A DNA stretch of 64,000 nt from CAZDRX01 sp964508225 (GTDB taxonomy: Bacteria > Patescibacteriota > Gracilibacteria > Peribacterales > Peribacteraceae): contig CAZDRX010000008.1 of the NCBI GenBank assembly GCA_964508225.1, forward strand, positions 4,174-68,173, read 5' to 3'. The notes below the pieces were generated by a model. The model did no database searches and was not told the origin of the DNA. It was given only the letters and a program-made list of their open reading frames with translations. Positions 1 to 7,755 of this stretch are shown piece after piece; the first letter of the stretch is position 1; each line of letters starts with the position of its first letter. Made by a program: the position numbers and the translations under genes.

Positions 1-868
1 GGGCGGACGGCAGTTCCAGCTCCTGCGGGACGCCTTTGAAGCTCCTCCACGTCTTGAGGATCTCCGCTTCGGTCGGCTTCTTCTCGCACTCGAACGACAC
101 GCATGCGAGATGACCGTCGATCGTCGGTACGCGGTTGCAGTGCGCGGAGATGACGATGGAATCGTCGTGCACGATTTTCGTTCCCTTAATGGTGCCGAAG
201 ATCTTGCGCGGCTCCATCTCGGACTTCTCCTCCTCTCCCTTGATGAGCGGCACGACGTTACTGAGAATGTCGAACGACGCGACACCCGGATGTCCGGCGC
301 CCGAGATCGCCTGCAGTGTGGTCACGAAGATCCGCTTCAGCGTGAATGTCTCATGGAGGGCGGCGAGCGGCGCGGTGTAGCTCTGGATCGAACAGTTGGG
401 TTTCACGACGATAAATCCCTTGTCCCAGCCGCGGTTCTTCCTCTGGATCGCGATCATATCGAGGTGCTGCGGGTTCACCTCGGGGATGATCATGGGGACA
501 TCCGGTGTCATGCGGTGCGTGGAGGCATTCGATACGACAGGAATGCCCGCGGCGGCGTACTGCTCCTCCCACTCCTTCGCGATCTCGGAGTCGAGGGCGG
601 AGAAGACGAAGTCACAGTGCTTCTGCACCGCGGCGAGGTCGTCGACCGTGTGGAGGACAAGCTTCCCGACACTCTCCGGCATCGCGGCCGCGAGGTGCCA
701 GCGGCCTGCCACAGCCTCCTTGTACGTCTTTCCTGCGGACGACGGGCTTGCCACGAGGTGCGTGACTTGGAACCACGGATGACCTTGCAGCAGCGTGATG
801 TACTGCTGACCGACCATGCCGGTTGCGCCGAGAATGCCGACGCGGACTTTGTCCGGAGGATTCTTCAT
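1..868 (-). CDS. asd: aspartate-semialdehyde dehydrogenase (3-prime end cut by window)
   Basis: Reduces aspartyl phosphate to aspartate semialdehyde in the lysine/threonine pathway. I read the minus strand from an ATG at 866-868: the N-terminus MKNPPDKVRVGILGATGMVG is a Rossmann NADP-binding start. Further on are a PNCS motif holding the catalytic Cys and, near the cut end, CNRVPTIDGH with the catalytic His region. The motif spelling fits the archaeal/fungal-type Asd family rather than the E. coli type. The frame is open to base 1, so the last part of the protein is outside the window. It is divergent from lysC, which performs the step before it; the 82-bp gap between them probably holds both promoters. 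High confidence. Confidence 0.93.
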   Translation of the reverse strand, partial: MKNPPDKVRVGILGATGMVGQQYITLLQGHPWFQVTHLVASPSSAGKTYKEAVAGRWHLAAAMPESVGKLVLHTVDDLAAVQKHCDFVFSALDSEIAKEWEEQYAAAGIPVVSNASTHRMTPDVPMIIPEVNPQHLDMIAIQRKNRGWDKGFIVVKPNCSIQSYTAPLAALHETFTLKRIFVTTLQAISGAGHPGVASFDILSNVVPLIKGEEEKSEMEPRKIFGTIKGTKIVHDDSIVISAHCNRVPTIDGHLACVSFECEKKPTEAEILKTWRSFKGVPQELELPSA

Positions 869-950
869 GCGAAAAGAATACAGCAATCATTCTGTGACGC
901 CACATTTTTTGGGGCTTGCATCTCAGGCGTCACGCGGCAGAATGTGCATG

Positions 951-2282
951 ATGATCGTCATGAAATTCGGAGGCACGTCGGTCGGGAACGCGAAAGCGAT
1001 CCGGGAAGTCGCCGCGATCGTGAAGGCGCGAGTGAAGCTCCGGCCCGTCGTCGTCGTCTCCGCCGTGTCCGGCATCACCGATACGCTCATCCGTCTCGCG
1101 AAGGCTTCGGCTGAAGGAAAAGGTGCGGATATCCTCGAAAGCATCCGCGGACGTCACAGCGATCTCCTTGCGGATATGAAGCTTTCGCCGTCACTCCTCG
1201 CCGACGAGCTTGGCGAGCTGGAGAAGCTGGCGGTTTCCGTACGCAGGGGCAAGACGAAGCTCACGAAGAAGACGATGGATCTCTTCCAGTCGTTCGGCGA
1301 ACGGATGTCTTCGGTGATCGTGTCTGCGGAATTGAGGAAGAGCGGAGTTCCGTCCAAAGCATTCGCCGCGTACGACCTCGGGATGATCACGAATGACGAC
1401 TTCGGCGATGCCGAGCCGCTTCCCTCCTCGTTCGCGCTCCTGAAGAAGAAGGTGAACGCACTCAAGGTGGTGCCGGTCGTCACCGGATTCATCGGCAAGA
1501 CGAAGAAAGGGGAGATCACGACGCTCGGACGCGGAGGCTCGGATTACACCGCCGCGATCCTCGGTGCCGCGCTCAAGGCCGATGCGATCCAGATCTGGAA
1601 AGAGGTAGACGGATTCCTGACGACCGATCCGCGCATCGTGCCGGGAGCGAAGGTCGTCCACGAACTCGCATTCGAGGAGGCGTGCGAACTCGCGTACTTC
1701 GGCGCCAAGGTGCTCCACCCCAAGACGATCCTCCCCGCGATGGAAGCAGGCGTTCCCGTGCAGATCCTGAATACCTTCAAGCCCGACGGCAGGGGTACCA
1801 CGATCGTGAGCAGCTTCCGGGAGCGTCACGGCAAGAGCCACACGGTGGAGGCGTTCTCACGCAAGAAGGGGATCACGATCGTGCATGTCCGTTCGCCCGA
1901 GTTCTTCGACGGCAGCGGTCTCATGGCGAAACTCTTCCAGACCTTCGAGAGGCACAGGACGAGTATCGACCTCATCGCGACATCGGTCGTCAGCGTCTCA
2001 CTCACCATCGATAACGAGGATTACCTCACGGCACTCGTGCAGGATCTGAGAACGCTCGGTGAGGTGCAGGTGGTACGCGGCAAGGCCATCCTCTGCATGG
2101 TGGGTGGCAGTATCAACGCCGCGGGTGTCGCCGGAAAGGTCTTCACGACGCTCGGCGAGCACAGGATTCCGGTCGAGATGATCTCGCAGGCGGCGTCGGG
2201 CGTGAGCATGACGTTCGTCGTCGACGAAAACGACAACGAGCGCGCGCTGAACATTCTGCACGAGACGTTCATCGGGAAATAA
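951..2282 (+). CDS. lysC: aspartate kinase (monofunctional, ACT-regulated)
   Basis: Phosphorylates aspartate, the entry step to lysine, threonine, methionine and diaminopimelate. The protein begins MIVMKFGGTSVG, the invariant aspartokinase N-terminus. The amino-acid kinase domain covers about residues 1-285 (TTLGRGGSDYTA near 190) and the C-terminal 150 residues form two ACT domains, the usual site of allosteric lysine or threonine control. At 443 aa it matches monofunctional class LysC. The frame is open further upstream, but the family start fits ATG 951; ATGs at 942, 948 and 960 are alternatives, and none has a Shine-Dalgarno. Divergent from asd, and followed by a lysA-like gene, so this corner is a lysine/DAP locus. 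Confidence 0.93.
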   Translation: MIVMKFGGTSVGNAKAIREVAAIVKARVKLRPVVVVSAVSGITDTLIRLAKASAEGKGADILESIRGRHSDLLADMKLSPSLLADELGELEKLAVSVRRGKTKLTKKTMDLFQSFGERMSSVIVSAELRKSGVPSKAFAAYDLGMITNDDFGDAEPLPSSFALLKKKVNALKVVPVVTGFIGKTKKGEITTLGRGGSDYTAAILGAALKADAIQIWKEVDGFLTTDPRIVPGAKVVHELAFEEACELAYFGAKVLHPKTILPAMEAGVPVQILNTFKPDGRGTTIVSSFRERHGKSHTVEAFSRKKGITIVHVRSPEFFDGSGLMAKLFQTFERHRTSIDLIATSVVSVSLTIDNEDYLTALVQDLRTLGEVQVVRGKAILCMVGGSINAAGVAGKVFTTLGEHRIPVEMISQAASGVSMTFVVDENDNERALNILHETFIGK

Positions 2283-2304
2283 TTCTCCGGAGGCAGAATT
2301 CTTC

Positions 2305-2332
2305 TTTACACAGAGAGCAGCGTGACTATAAT
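2305..2332 (+). promoter_or_regulatory. sigma70-like promoter upstream of the lysA-like gene
   Basis: TTTACA (2305-2310), 16-nt spacer, TATAAT (2327-2332). The -10 is a perfect consensus and the -35 matches 5 of 6. The gene starts at 2359, giving a leader of about 20 nt, so lysA may be transcribed separately from lysC. Confidence 0.6.
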
Positions 2333-2358
2333 CACGTTCTGTTCGCAAAAAATCCTCC

Positions 2359-3903
2359 ATGTCCAAACGCCCTTCGGGCTCCTACAAGTTCAAGCAGGTA
2401 CGACCGCACAAGGTCAGCTCCCGCTATATGCGTCCGCGCTGGGAACGCTTCGTGCATCAGGACAGCCAGGGCATGATGCTCATCGAGAACGTGCCGGTCG
2501 ACAAGATCATCGAGAAGTACGGAACGCCTCTGTACGTCCTTTGCGAGAGCGAGATCCGTTCCCGGCTGCGCCGTTTCAAGAAGGTCTTCGGTACCGACAT
2601 CGCGCTGCAGTACGCCGTGAAGTGCAACAGCAACCTGCAGGTGCTCCGCATGGCGCGCGAGGAAGGCTTCGAGCTCGATTGTTCGTCCGTGGGTGAGCTC
2701 ATTCTCGGGCTTCTCGCAGACTTCAAACCGCGCCAGCTCACGTTCACGAACCTCTTCAAGACCGAACAGGATATCCACTTCGCGATCAAGATCGGCGTGC
2801 AGTCCATCACGGCCGACTCCATCGAGGAGATCGAGCACATCGCGCGTACGGCCAAGAAGCTGCGGAAGCACATCGATACCGTCATCCGCGTGAACCCGAT
2901 GATCTCGCTCGGGTCGTACACGACCAAGGGCAACAAGTACGGTATCCCGATCAAGTACGTGGAGCGCGCCATCGATCTCGCATGCAGGAGCCCCTACGTC
3001 GACTTCAAGGGTTTTCACTTCATGGGCGGTTACGTCTACAACCCGCGTGTCTTCAAGATGGCGGCACGTGTCTTCGCCAAACTCATCAGGAGCTGTCTCG
3101 ACAAAGGCATCCGTGTGAAGAGCCTCTCTCTCGGCGGCGGATTCCCGGCGGCTATCGGTGAAGAGGAAGCTTTTCCGATCGAGAGGATGAGGGATTTCCC
3201 GAAGTACTTCCAGAATCTCATGAACCGTTACGGCATTCCGCCGCTCCAGCTCATCTTCGAGCCGGGTAAGAGCATTGTGCTCAATGCGGGTATCGGTCTC
3301 ATGAAGGTCATCAGCAAGAAGCGCCTCGGCTTGAACAGCCGCATGGTCATCGCTGACGGCAGTTCCTACAACTTCATCCCCGACGCGCTCATCCAGCCGA
3401 ACGTCCATTACGACATCCTGCCTGCGTCCAAGATGAACGAGCGTCGCATCCACACCGTCACGATCGCGGGCAACACGTGTGACTGCTGGGACCTGATCCG
3501 CAAGAACATCGACATGCCGAAGCTCCGCGCAGGCGATCTCCTCGCCGCCATGGACGTGGGGGCGTATGCGCAGGTGATGTCCAGCAACTTCAACACCATC
3601 CGCCGTCCGGGCATGATTCTCCTCTCCGACGACGGCAATGCCCGCATGATCCGTCGTCGCGACCGTTACAGTGAAATGTTCGCACCCGAGCTCGACGTGC
3701 TCAAGATGGCTGGACCGGACGAACTCGAAAAATATCACAATATGTATCGCGTCAACATCGACAAGATCTGGAAGGACAAACAGAAGAAGGACAAGAACGG
3801 CAAGAACGGGAACGCAGCCAAATCGCTCACGAAACTCACGGTGTACAAGATGCTCGAGAAGCAGGTCAGCGACAAAAACGACAAGTCCGAGCGCCAGAAG
3901 TAG
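2359..3903 (+). CDS. lysA: diaminopimelate decarboxylase-like PLP enzyme (fold III)
   Basis: Probably decarboxylates meso-diaminopimelate to lysine. The alanine-racemase/ornithine-decarboxylase fold is clear: YAVKCNS near residue 88 holds the PLP lysine, GGGFP near 260 binds phosphate, EPGKS near 308 is usually EPGR, GNTCDCWDLI near 370 carries the substrate-site Cys and acidic residue, and GAYAQVMSSNFN follows. At 514 aa it is about 90 aa longer than typical LysA: it has a basic 30-residue N-terminal extension and a Lys-rich C-terminal tail (KDKQKKDKNGKNGN). Family members also act on ornithine, arginine or carboxynorspermidine, so the substrate is inferred from the neighbours lysC and asd rather than proven. 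Confidence 0.82.
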   Translation: MSKRPSGSYKFKQVRPHKVSSRYMRPRWERFVHQDSQGMMLIENVPVDKIIEKYGTPLYVLCESEIRSRLRRFKKVFGTDIALQYAVKCNSNLQVLRMAREEGFELDCSSVGELILGLLADFKPRQLTFTNLFKTEQDIHFAIKIGVQSITADSIEEIEHIARTAKKLRKHIDTVIRVNPMISLGSYTTKGNKYGIPIKYVERAIDLACRSPYVDFKGFHFMGGYVYNPRVFKMAARVFAKLIRSCLDKGIRVKSLSLGGGFPAAIGEEEAFPIERMRDFPKYFQNLMNRYGIPPLQLIFEPGKSIVLNAGIGLMKVISKKRLGLNSRMVIADGSSYNFIPDALIQPNVHYDILPASKMNERRIHTVTIAGNTCDCWDLIRKNIDMPKLRAGDLLAAMDVGAYAQVMSSNFNTIRRPGMILLSDDGNARMIRRRDRYSEMFAPELDVLKMAGPDELEKYHNMYRVNIDKIWKDKQKKDKNGKNGNAAKSLTKLTVYKMLEKQVSDKNDKSERQK

Positions 3904-4015
3904 GCACTTCACCGTCATCACGATTGCGGCTTCAGGAGGTCTCTTTTGCGTCGAGCGTCACTTCGGTTTCCTCTTTGATATCCCTCGAAGCTGTGCGGAC
4001 GACAATAGTGTCACT

Positions 4016-4810
4016 ATGGAACGCATGCACAGCACACCATCGGCTGAGACCGGCAGCGGCAAGGATCTCGCGGACACGCTCTACCAGTCCGAACTGAAAA
4101 CTGCGAAGACCGTGGGAGACGTCCGGCAGAAACTCGGCGCGCTCGTCGACAAAGTCGGCAGTGACGGAGAAGCCGGCAAGCGCATGACGGAGATCCGCGC
4201 GTCCGTCGACAAGGCAGCGGAGGGCGGAGCGCACGACAACGTGCAGCTCGAGGATCAGGTGGGCGGCAGCGACTCTGTGCTCGGCATGAACAAGCTCGGC
4301 ACGAAGGAGTCGCTCATGCGCCGCGACCAGCTGAATCCCGAGCAGGTGGTGCAGCAGACCCGATTCACGGCAGACACACTGCTGCATGAGAACAGCGACG
4401 AGGTCGGTCACGCAGGACAGGATGCCAAGGCCGCAGCCACGATCACGATCATCGATGAAGAGGGTGTGCACGACGCGACGACGATGTTCGAGGGAGACGT
4501 GGTGGAGGGGGTCGCGGGCAAACTCGGTCAGCGTCGCGAAGGCCTTCCGGCCAAGACGTACATCGAGGGCGCGGATGCCGTCAGCAGGATCGGTCGAGAG
4601 ACCGTCAGGAGCTACACCGCGAAGGGCGGTGCGAACGTCGGCAACCATCTGCAGACCGAAGTCTGGCGCAGGAATCAGGGCATCGAGATCGGCGAGATGC
4701 TGCGTCAGGGAGCGGCCGTGGGCATGACGGAAGCACAGGTCTACAAAGCCGCCCGTGAGCTCGGCAAGCTGCCGAATGCATCGGAGCAGCCCGCAGCGCT
4801 CGCTGCTTAG
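4016..4810 (+). CDS. hypothetical protein, 264 aa
   Basis: I do not recognise a family. The protein is soluble with no signal peptide or membrane segment, rich in Ala, Glu, Gln and Asp, and predicted to be mostly helical. There is a central stretch LLHENSDEVGHAGQDAKAAA and a C-terminal part ending PAALAA. The ATG at 4016 is chosen because coding character begins there (MERMHSTPSAETGSGKD); the frame stays open upstream into the lysA tail without protein-like composition. It converges with folE, and the two stop codons overlap by 4 nt. The 112-bp gap after lysA has no clear terminator. Confidence 0.6.
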   Translation: MERMHSTPSAETGSGKDLADTLYQSELKTAKTVGDVRQKLGALVDKVGSDGEAGKRMTEIRASVDKAAEGGAHDNVQLEDQVGGSDSVLGMNKLGTKESLMRRDQLNPEQVVQQTRFTADTLLHENSDEVGHAGQDAKAAATITIIDEEGVHDATTMFEGDVVEGVAGKLGQRREGLPAKTYIEGADAVSRIGRETVRSYTAKGGANVGNHLQTEVWRRNQGIEIGEMLRQGAAVGMTEAQVYKAARELGKLPNASEQPAALAA

Positions 4811-5370
4811 CCGCGGATCAGATCCAAGAATTCCTGCCTCGTGCGTGCATCACGTTTGAAGCTGCCTGCCACGTGGCTTGTGACGGCCACGGAATGCTGC
4901 TTCTCCACGCCGCGCATCATCATGCAGAAGTGGCTCGCCTCGATCACGACGCCGATGCCGACCGGTTGCAGCACTTCCTTGAGCGCATCGCAGATCTGCT
5001 GGCCGAGACGTTCCTGCACCTGCAGCCTGCGCGCGAACATGTCCACGATGCGCGGGATCTTGCTGAGACCGATGATCTTCTTGCCCGGGATATACCCCAC
5101 GTGCACCTTTCCCGTGAAGGGGAGCATGTGGTGCTCACACAGCGAGTAACACTCGATGTCTTTCACGATGATCATGCCGTCGGTGTCCGCAGGGAAGAGC
5201 GCACCGTTCACGACGGTTTTGAGATCCTGATCGTAACCGGACGTGAGGAATTCCATCGCTTCCGCCACACGCTTGGGCGTTTTCTTCAGCCCCGGACGGT
5301 TCGGGTCTTCGCCGATGCGTTTCAGGAGGGCTTTGTAGAGCTGTTCCATGGGATTGCGAGTATAGATCAT
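4807..5370 (-). CDS. folE: GTP cyclohydrolase I
   Basis: Converts GTP to dihydroneopterin triphosphate, the first step of folate synthesis. The zinc and catalytic signature is intact: CYSLCEHHMLPFTG (Cys and two His) and, later, SHFCMMMRGV with the third zinc ligand. At 187 aa it is full length. I take ATG 5368-5370 (MIYTRNPMEQLYK) as the start; the ATG at 5347-5349 is an alternative. It is the last gene of folB-folK-folE. A perfect 14-bp inverted repeat lies immediately 5-prime of this start, between folK and folE, and could affect its translation or mRNA processing. Confidence 0.95.
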   Translation of the reverse strand: MIYTRNPMEQLYKALLKRIGEDPNRPGLKKTPKRVAEAMEFLTSGYDQDLKTVVNGALFPADTDGMIIVKDIECYSLCEHHMLPFTGKVHVGYIPGKKIIGLSKIPRIVDMFARRLQVQERLGQQICDALKEVLQPVGIGVVIEASHFCMMMRGVEKQHSVAVTSHVAGSFKRDARTRQEFLDLIRG

Positions 5371-5371
5371 T

Positions 5372-5470
5372 GTCCTTTCTTTGTCCGAGCGACAAAGAAA
5401 GGACGAAAGAAAACGCGTGTGCGCCAACTCCCGCGCCGCAGACCCCCACCGTGGCGCACGCCTCCCTTGG
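5372..5470. repeat. palindromic interspersed repeat, short copy
   Basis: GTCCTTTCTTTGTC (5372-5385) and its exact reverse complement (5391-5404) flank a 5-nt loop. They are followed by CGAAAGAAAACGCG, a GC-rich core and a distal block CCGTGGCGCACGCC. The same order of blocks recurs at 16121-16290: palindrome, CGAAAGAAA, GCGC-rich core, CCGTGGCGC. It sits in the folK-folE intergenic space. Confidence 0.65.
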
Positions 5471-5478
5471 CCTATATT

Positions 5479-5967
5479 TCACAATTCCTTGAGCTTTGTG
5501 CGCTTGCAGCTCTGATGCTTTACCTCAGAAAGATAGGACTTCAGCTTTCGGTCGAAGCCCGGGTGCAGAATGTCTCCGGCACCGAGGTCGATGAGGGGTG
5601 CGAGGACGAACTTCCGTTCGTGGAGTGCCAGGTGCGGCACCGTGAGCGCGTCGTCGAGGAGGATCTCACTCCCGTACAGGAGGACATCCAGATCGATCGT
5701 GCGGGGACCGAACTTGTGCGGCGGATTCTTCTTCAGCTTCTTCTCGATTGTCTTCAGCTTCGCTGCCACTTTTTCCGGTGGGAGCTTCGTCCGGAAGACC
5801 GCTGCGGCATTCAGGAACTCCGCCTGATCCTTGTACCCGACGGGGGCGGAAGCGTAGATGGGGGAGAAGCGGATTCCCGGGAAGTCCTTCCGGAGCAGTG
5901 CGGCTGCCGCACGGAGATTGGTCTCAGGATCGATATTCGAGCCGATGCCGATACAGACTGTTTCTAT
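5479..5967 (-). CDS. folK: 2-amino-4-hydroxy-6-hydroxymethyldihydropteridine pyrophosphokinase, apparent AUA start
   Basis: Transfers pyrophosphate to hydroxymethyl-dihydropterin in folate synthesis. The N-terminus ETVCIGIGSNIDPETNLRAA matches the HPPK ALGSN-type start, and FGPRTIDLDVLLYG is the catalytic DxD region (RTIDLDIL). From the ATA at 5965-5967 the protein is 162 aa, the family length. No ATG, GTG or TTG occurs in this frame between the folB interior and the internal GTG at 5767-5769, and starting there would delete the conserved GSN motif. The ATA overlaps the folB stop as ATAG, where ATGA would be usual, which suggests translational coupling. A sequencing error is the alternative. 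Confidence 0.88.
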   Translation of the reverse strand: METVCIGIGSNIDPETNLRAAAALLRKDFPGIRFSPIYASAPVGYKDQAEFLNAAAVFRTKLPPEKVAAKLKTIEKKLKKNPPHKFGPRTIDLDVLLYGSEILLDDALTVPHLALHERKFVLAPLIDLGAGDILHPGFDRKLKSYLSEVKHQSCKRTKLKEL

Positions 5968-6308
5968 GGGCGGACGATGGTGACGGAGGCTGATTGCAGC
6001 GGCAAAGAAGGGGTTTTGCGCACCGTCACCTTCACACCGCCTGCGGGCTTGAATTCTCTGAGCAGCATCGCCGCGGCGTCCTCCGCGAAGCGTTCCACGG
6101 TTCTGCGTTCCGTGATGCCGAGCTTCACGACTTCCATCGTGACGCGGGCGTAATCGATCCCTTTCGTGAGGTCGTCACTCTGGGCGGCATCCTTCATGGG
6201 ATGGAGCAGCTCGACGGTCACGAGGAGCGTCTGCTCCGATGCGCGCTCGGCTTCGTCGATGCCGATCCGCGTCGGGACTTCGATATGTTCGAGCAGAATG
6301 CTGTCCAT
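5964..6308 (-). CDS. folB: dihydroneopterin aldolase
   Basis: Cleaves dihydroneopterin to 6-hydroxymethyl-dihydropterin. The start MDSILLEHIEVPTRIGIDEA and the motif GITERRTVERFAEDAA (TVExxA catalytic region) with VTVRKTPSLP at the end are typical of FolB. At 114 aa it has normal length. It is the first gene of the folB-folK-folE run; the next gene, folK, overlaps its stop by 3 nt. It lies 18 nt downstream of the preceding unknown secreted-protein gene on the same strand, so it may be the tail of the longer minus-strand transcription unit. folP and folC are not in this window. Confidence 0.93.
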   Translation of the reverse strand: MDSILLEHIEVPTRIGIDEAERASEQTLLVTVELLHPMKDAAQSDDLTKGIDYARVTMEVVKLGITERRTVERFAEDAAAMLLREFKPAGGVKVTVRKTPSLPLQSASVTIVRP

Positions 6309-6326
6309 GCGGTCAGTCTACCCTGC

Positions 6327-7730
6327 TTACTCGTCTCCGTCTCGCGCGGAAGGCATGTGTACGGTCTCNNNNNNNNNNTCTTCCAGTGCGAATGCGCGAT
6401 AGGCCGTCACGTCCACGGATGCGGGTTTCGCATCACATTCGAGTGTGAACATCATGAGGCGCTGATTCACTTCACAGGAGATGATGCGTGCGGGGACACG
6501 CATCCCTTTCGCATCGTGCACACGGAACATGCTCGCGGCGCCGGCGCCGTACGTCTTGCTGTCCACGTCGCACGGCGTCGACGGCCACGGCACATCACCG
6601 AAGACCGTCATATTCACCTGAATCTGTGTGGGATGCTCTGCACTTGCTTCGAGAACACGCACATCCTGAAAGCCGATCTTCGCACCGTTGCCGTCACACG
6701 TGAGGCGGACGGTCTTGGGATTCCGGACCACCGTGCACTCTGCCGAGAGACCCACCCGCTTCTGATCATGCGCCACCTGCCCAGAACGGGACGGCGGTGA
6801 TCCCACAGAGCCGAACGTCCATGCAGGAACGGCGATGTCACCGATGCTCACCGTGCCCGCATCCCCTTCATCACTCGCGACGTTCTTGATTGCGACGAGT
6901 GCGCCTGTGCGCGGGCTCATACGGACATCCAGCTTCTTTCCGCCCTCGGGCGATTTCCCCGCGATGGCGAGCAGTTTCCCTGCACCGAACATCCTCGTTT
7001 CGTCGCCTTCCTTCCGCTTCGTCAGACGGATGACCCCCGGCTCGGTGCCGAATTCCGCTGAGCATCCTGTCGTCCGGCAGAAGTGCCGGAGGATCCGGAA
7101 GCACTCATTGTCATCGTTGCCGATGCTCACACGTCGTTCGAGCACTGCTTCGTCAGCGCTCTCGACGCGGATATCGAAGCCTGTCTGCTCCCCGATGACC
7201 GCGAGACACTCTCTCCACCGGTACTCGAGGGGCGGGATTCTGTCCGGAGCAGCCTCACTCACTTTCCGTGCTTCCTCTCCCGCGTGGGTGAGTCGCACGC
7301 GCTGTTCCAGACTCAGATCCCCGTCCTTCATTTTCCTCTGCAGATCCTCGAAGACATCCATCACCTCCTGCGGGGGAGGATTCATCTCGCGGAGCATCTT
7401 GCCGATGATGTCATTGATTTCACGTAAGCCCTGTTGGCGTACGGCGAACAGATCATCGTCGAGCCTCAGGATCGGGGCCCGCAGCTCACGCATCACATCC
7501 TCTGTCCGCTTCTGGATCCATTGCTCGCGTTTGGAGAGCGTGACGGATTCCTGGGTCGCTCCCTGTTTCTTCATGGGCTTCTCCTCCGCGTTCACCACTG
7601 AAACGGCTCCCAGCACGAGCAGGAGACGTACCGCAGACATCGCTGCAGATCGCAGGTCACGCGTGCGGTCCGGAGAACGCAGCGGAGCAGGGGAGAGCGG
7701 TGAGGATGGAGCACGCAGGGATTCCCGCAT
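6327..7730 (-). CDS. secreted protein with a secretin/TonB short N-terminal (STN)-like domain; contains an assembly gap
   Basis: The function is unknown. A hydrophobic segment MSAVRLLLVLGAVSVVNA (from about residue 31) looks like a signal peptide, so ATG 7638-7640 is a plausible alternative start. A helical, charged region follows. Around residues 170-230, YRWRECLAVIGEQTGFDIRV and FRILRHFCRTTGCS resemble the STN domain that precedes secretins and FecA-type receptors (LaxxAxQxGxxi ... LxxLLxxTGL). The C-terminal half is beta-rich with repeated Cys. A 10-N gap lies near the 3-prime end, so the last residues and the frame across it are uncertain. It sits directly downstream of secD. The STN assignment is a visual match only. 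Confidence 0.6.
   Translation of the reverse strand: MRESLRAPSSPLSPAPLRSPDRTRDLRSAAMSAVRLLLVLGAVSVVNAEEKPMKKQGATQESVTLSKREQWIQKRTEDVMRELRAPILRLDDDLFAVRQQGLREINDIIGKMLREMNPPPQEVMDVFEDLQRKMKDGDLSLEQRVRLTHAGEEARKVSEAAPDRIPPLEYRWRECLAVIGEQTGFDIRVESADEAVLERRVSIGNDDNECFRILRHFCRTTGCSAEFGTEPGVIRLTKRKEGDETRMFGAGKLLAIAGKSPEGGKKLDVRMSPRTGALVAIKNVASDEGDAGTVSIGDIAVPAWTFGSVGSPPSRSGQVAHDQKRVGLSAECTVVRNPKTVRLTCDGNGAKIGFQDVRVLEASAEHPTQIQVNMTVFGDVPWPSTPCDVDSKTYGAGAASMFRVHDAKGMRVPARIISCEVNQRLMMFTLECDAKPASVDVTAYRAFALEXXXXETVHMPSARDGDE
6369..6378. other. assembly gap (10 N)
   Basis: Ten Ns of arbitrary filler inside the 3-prime end of the STN-like gene. The true gap length is unknown. Confidence 0.98.
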
Positions 7731-7755
7731 GACTCCATCCTCTCCTTTCCCTGTA

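Noticed and set aside
2332..3921. A 529-codon minus-strand frame opposite lysA
   Set aside because: The plus-strand frame has all LysA motifs; this is its antisense shadow.
3904..4015. Promoter for the hypothetical gene at 4016
   Set aside because: TTGATA and GACAAT are present, but the spacing of 20 nt is too long to call with confidence.
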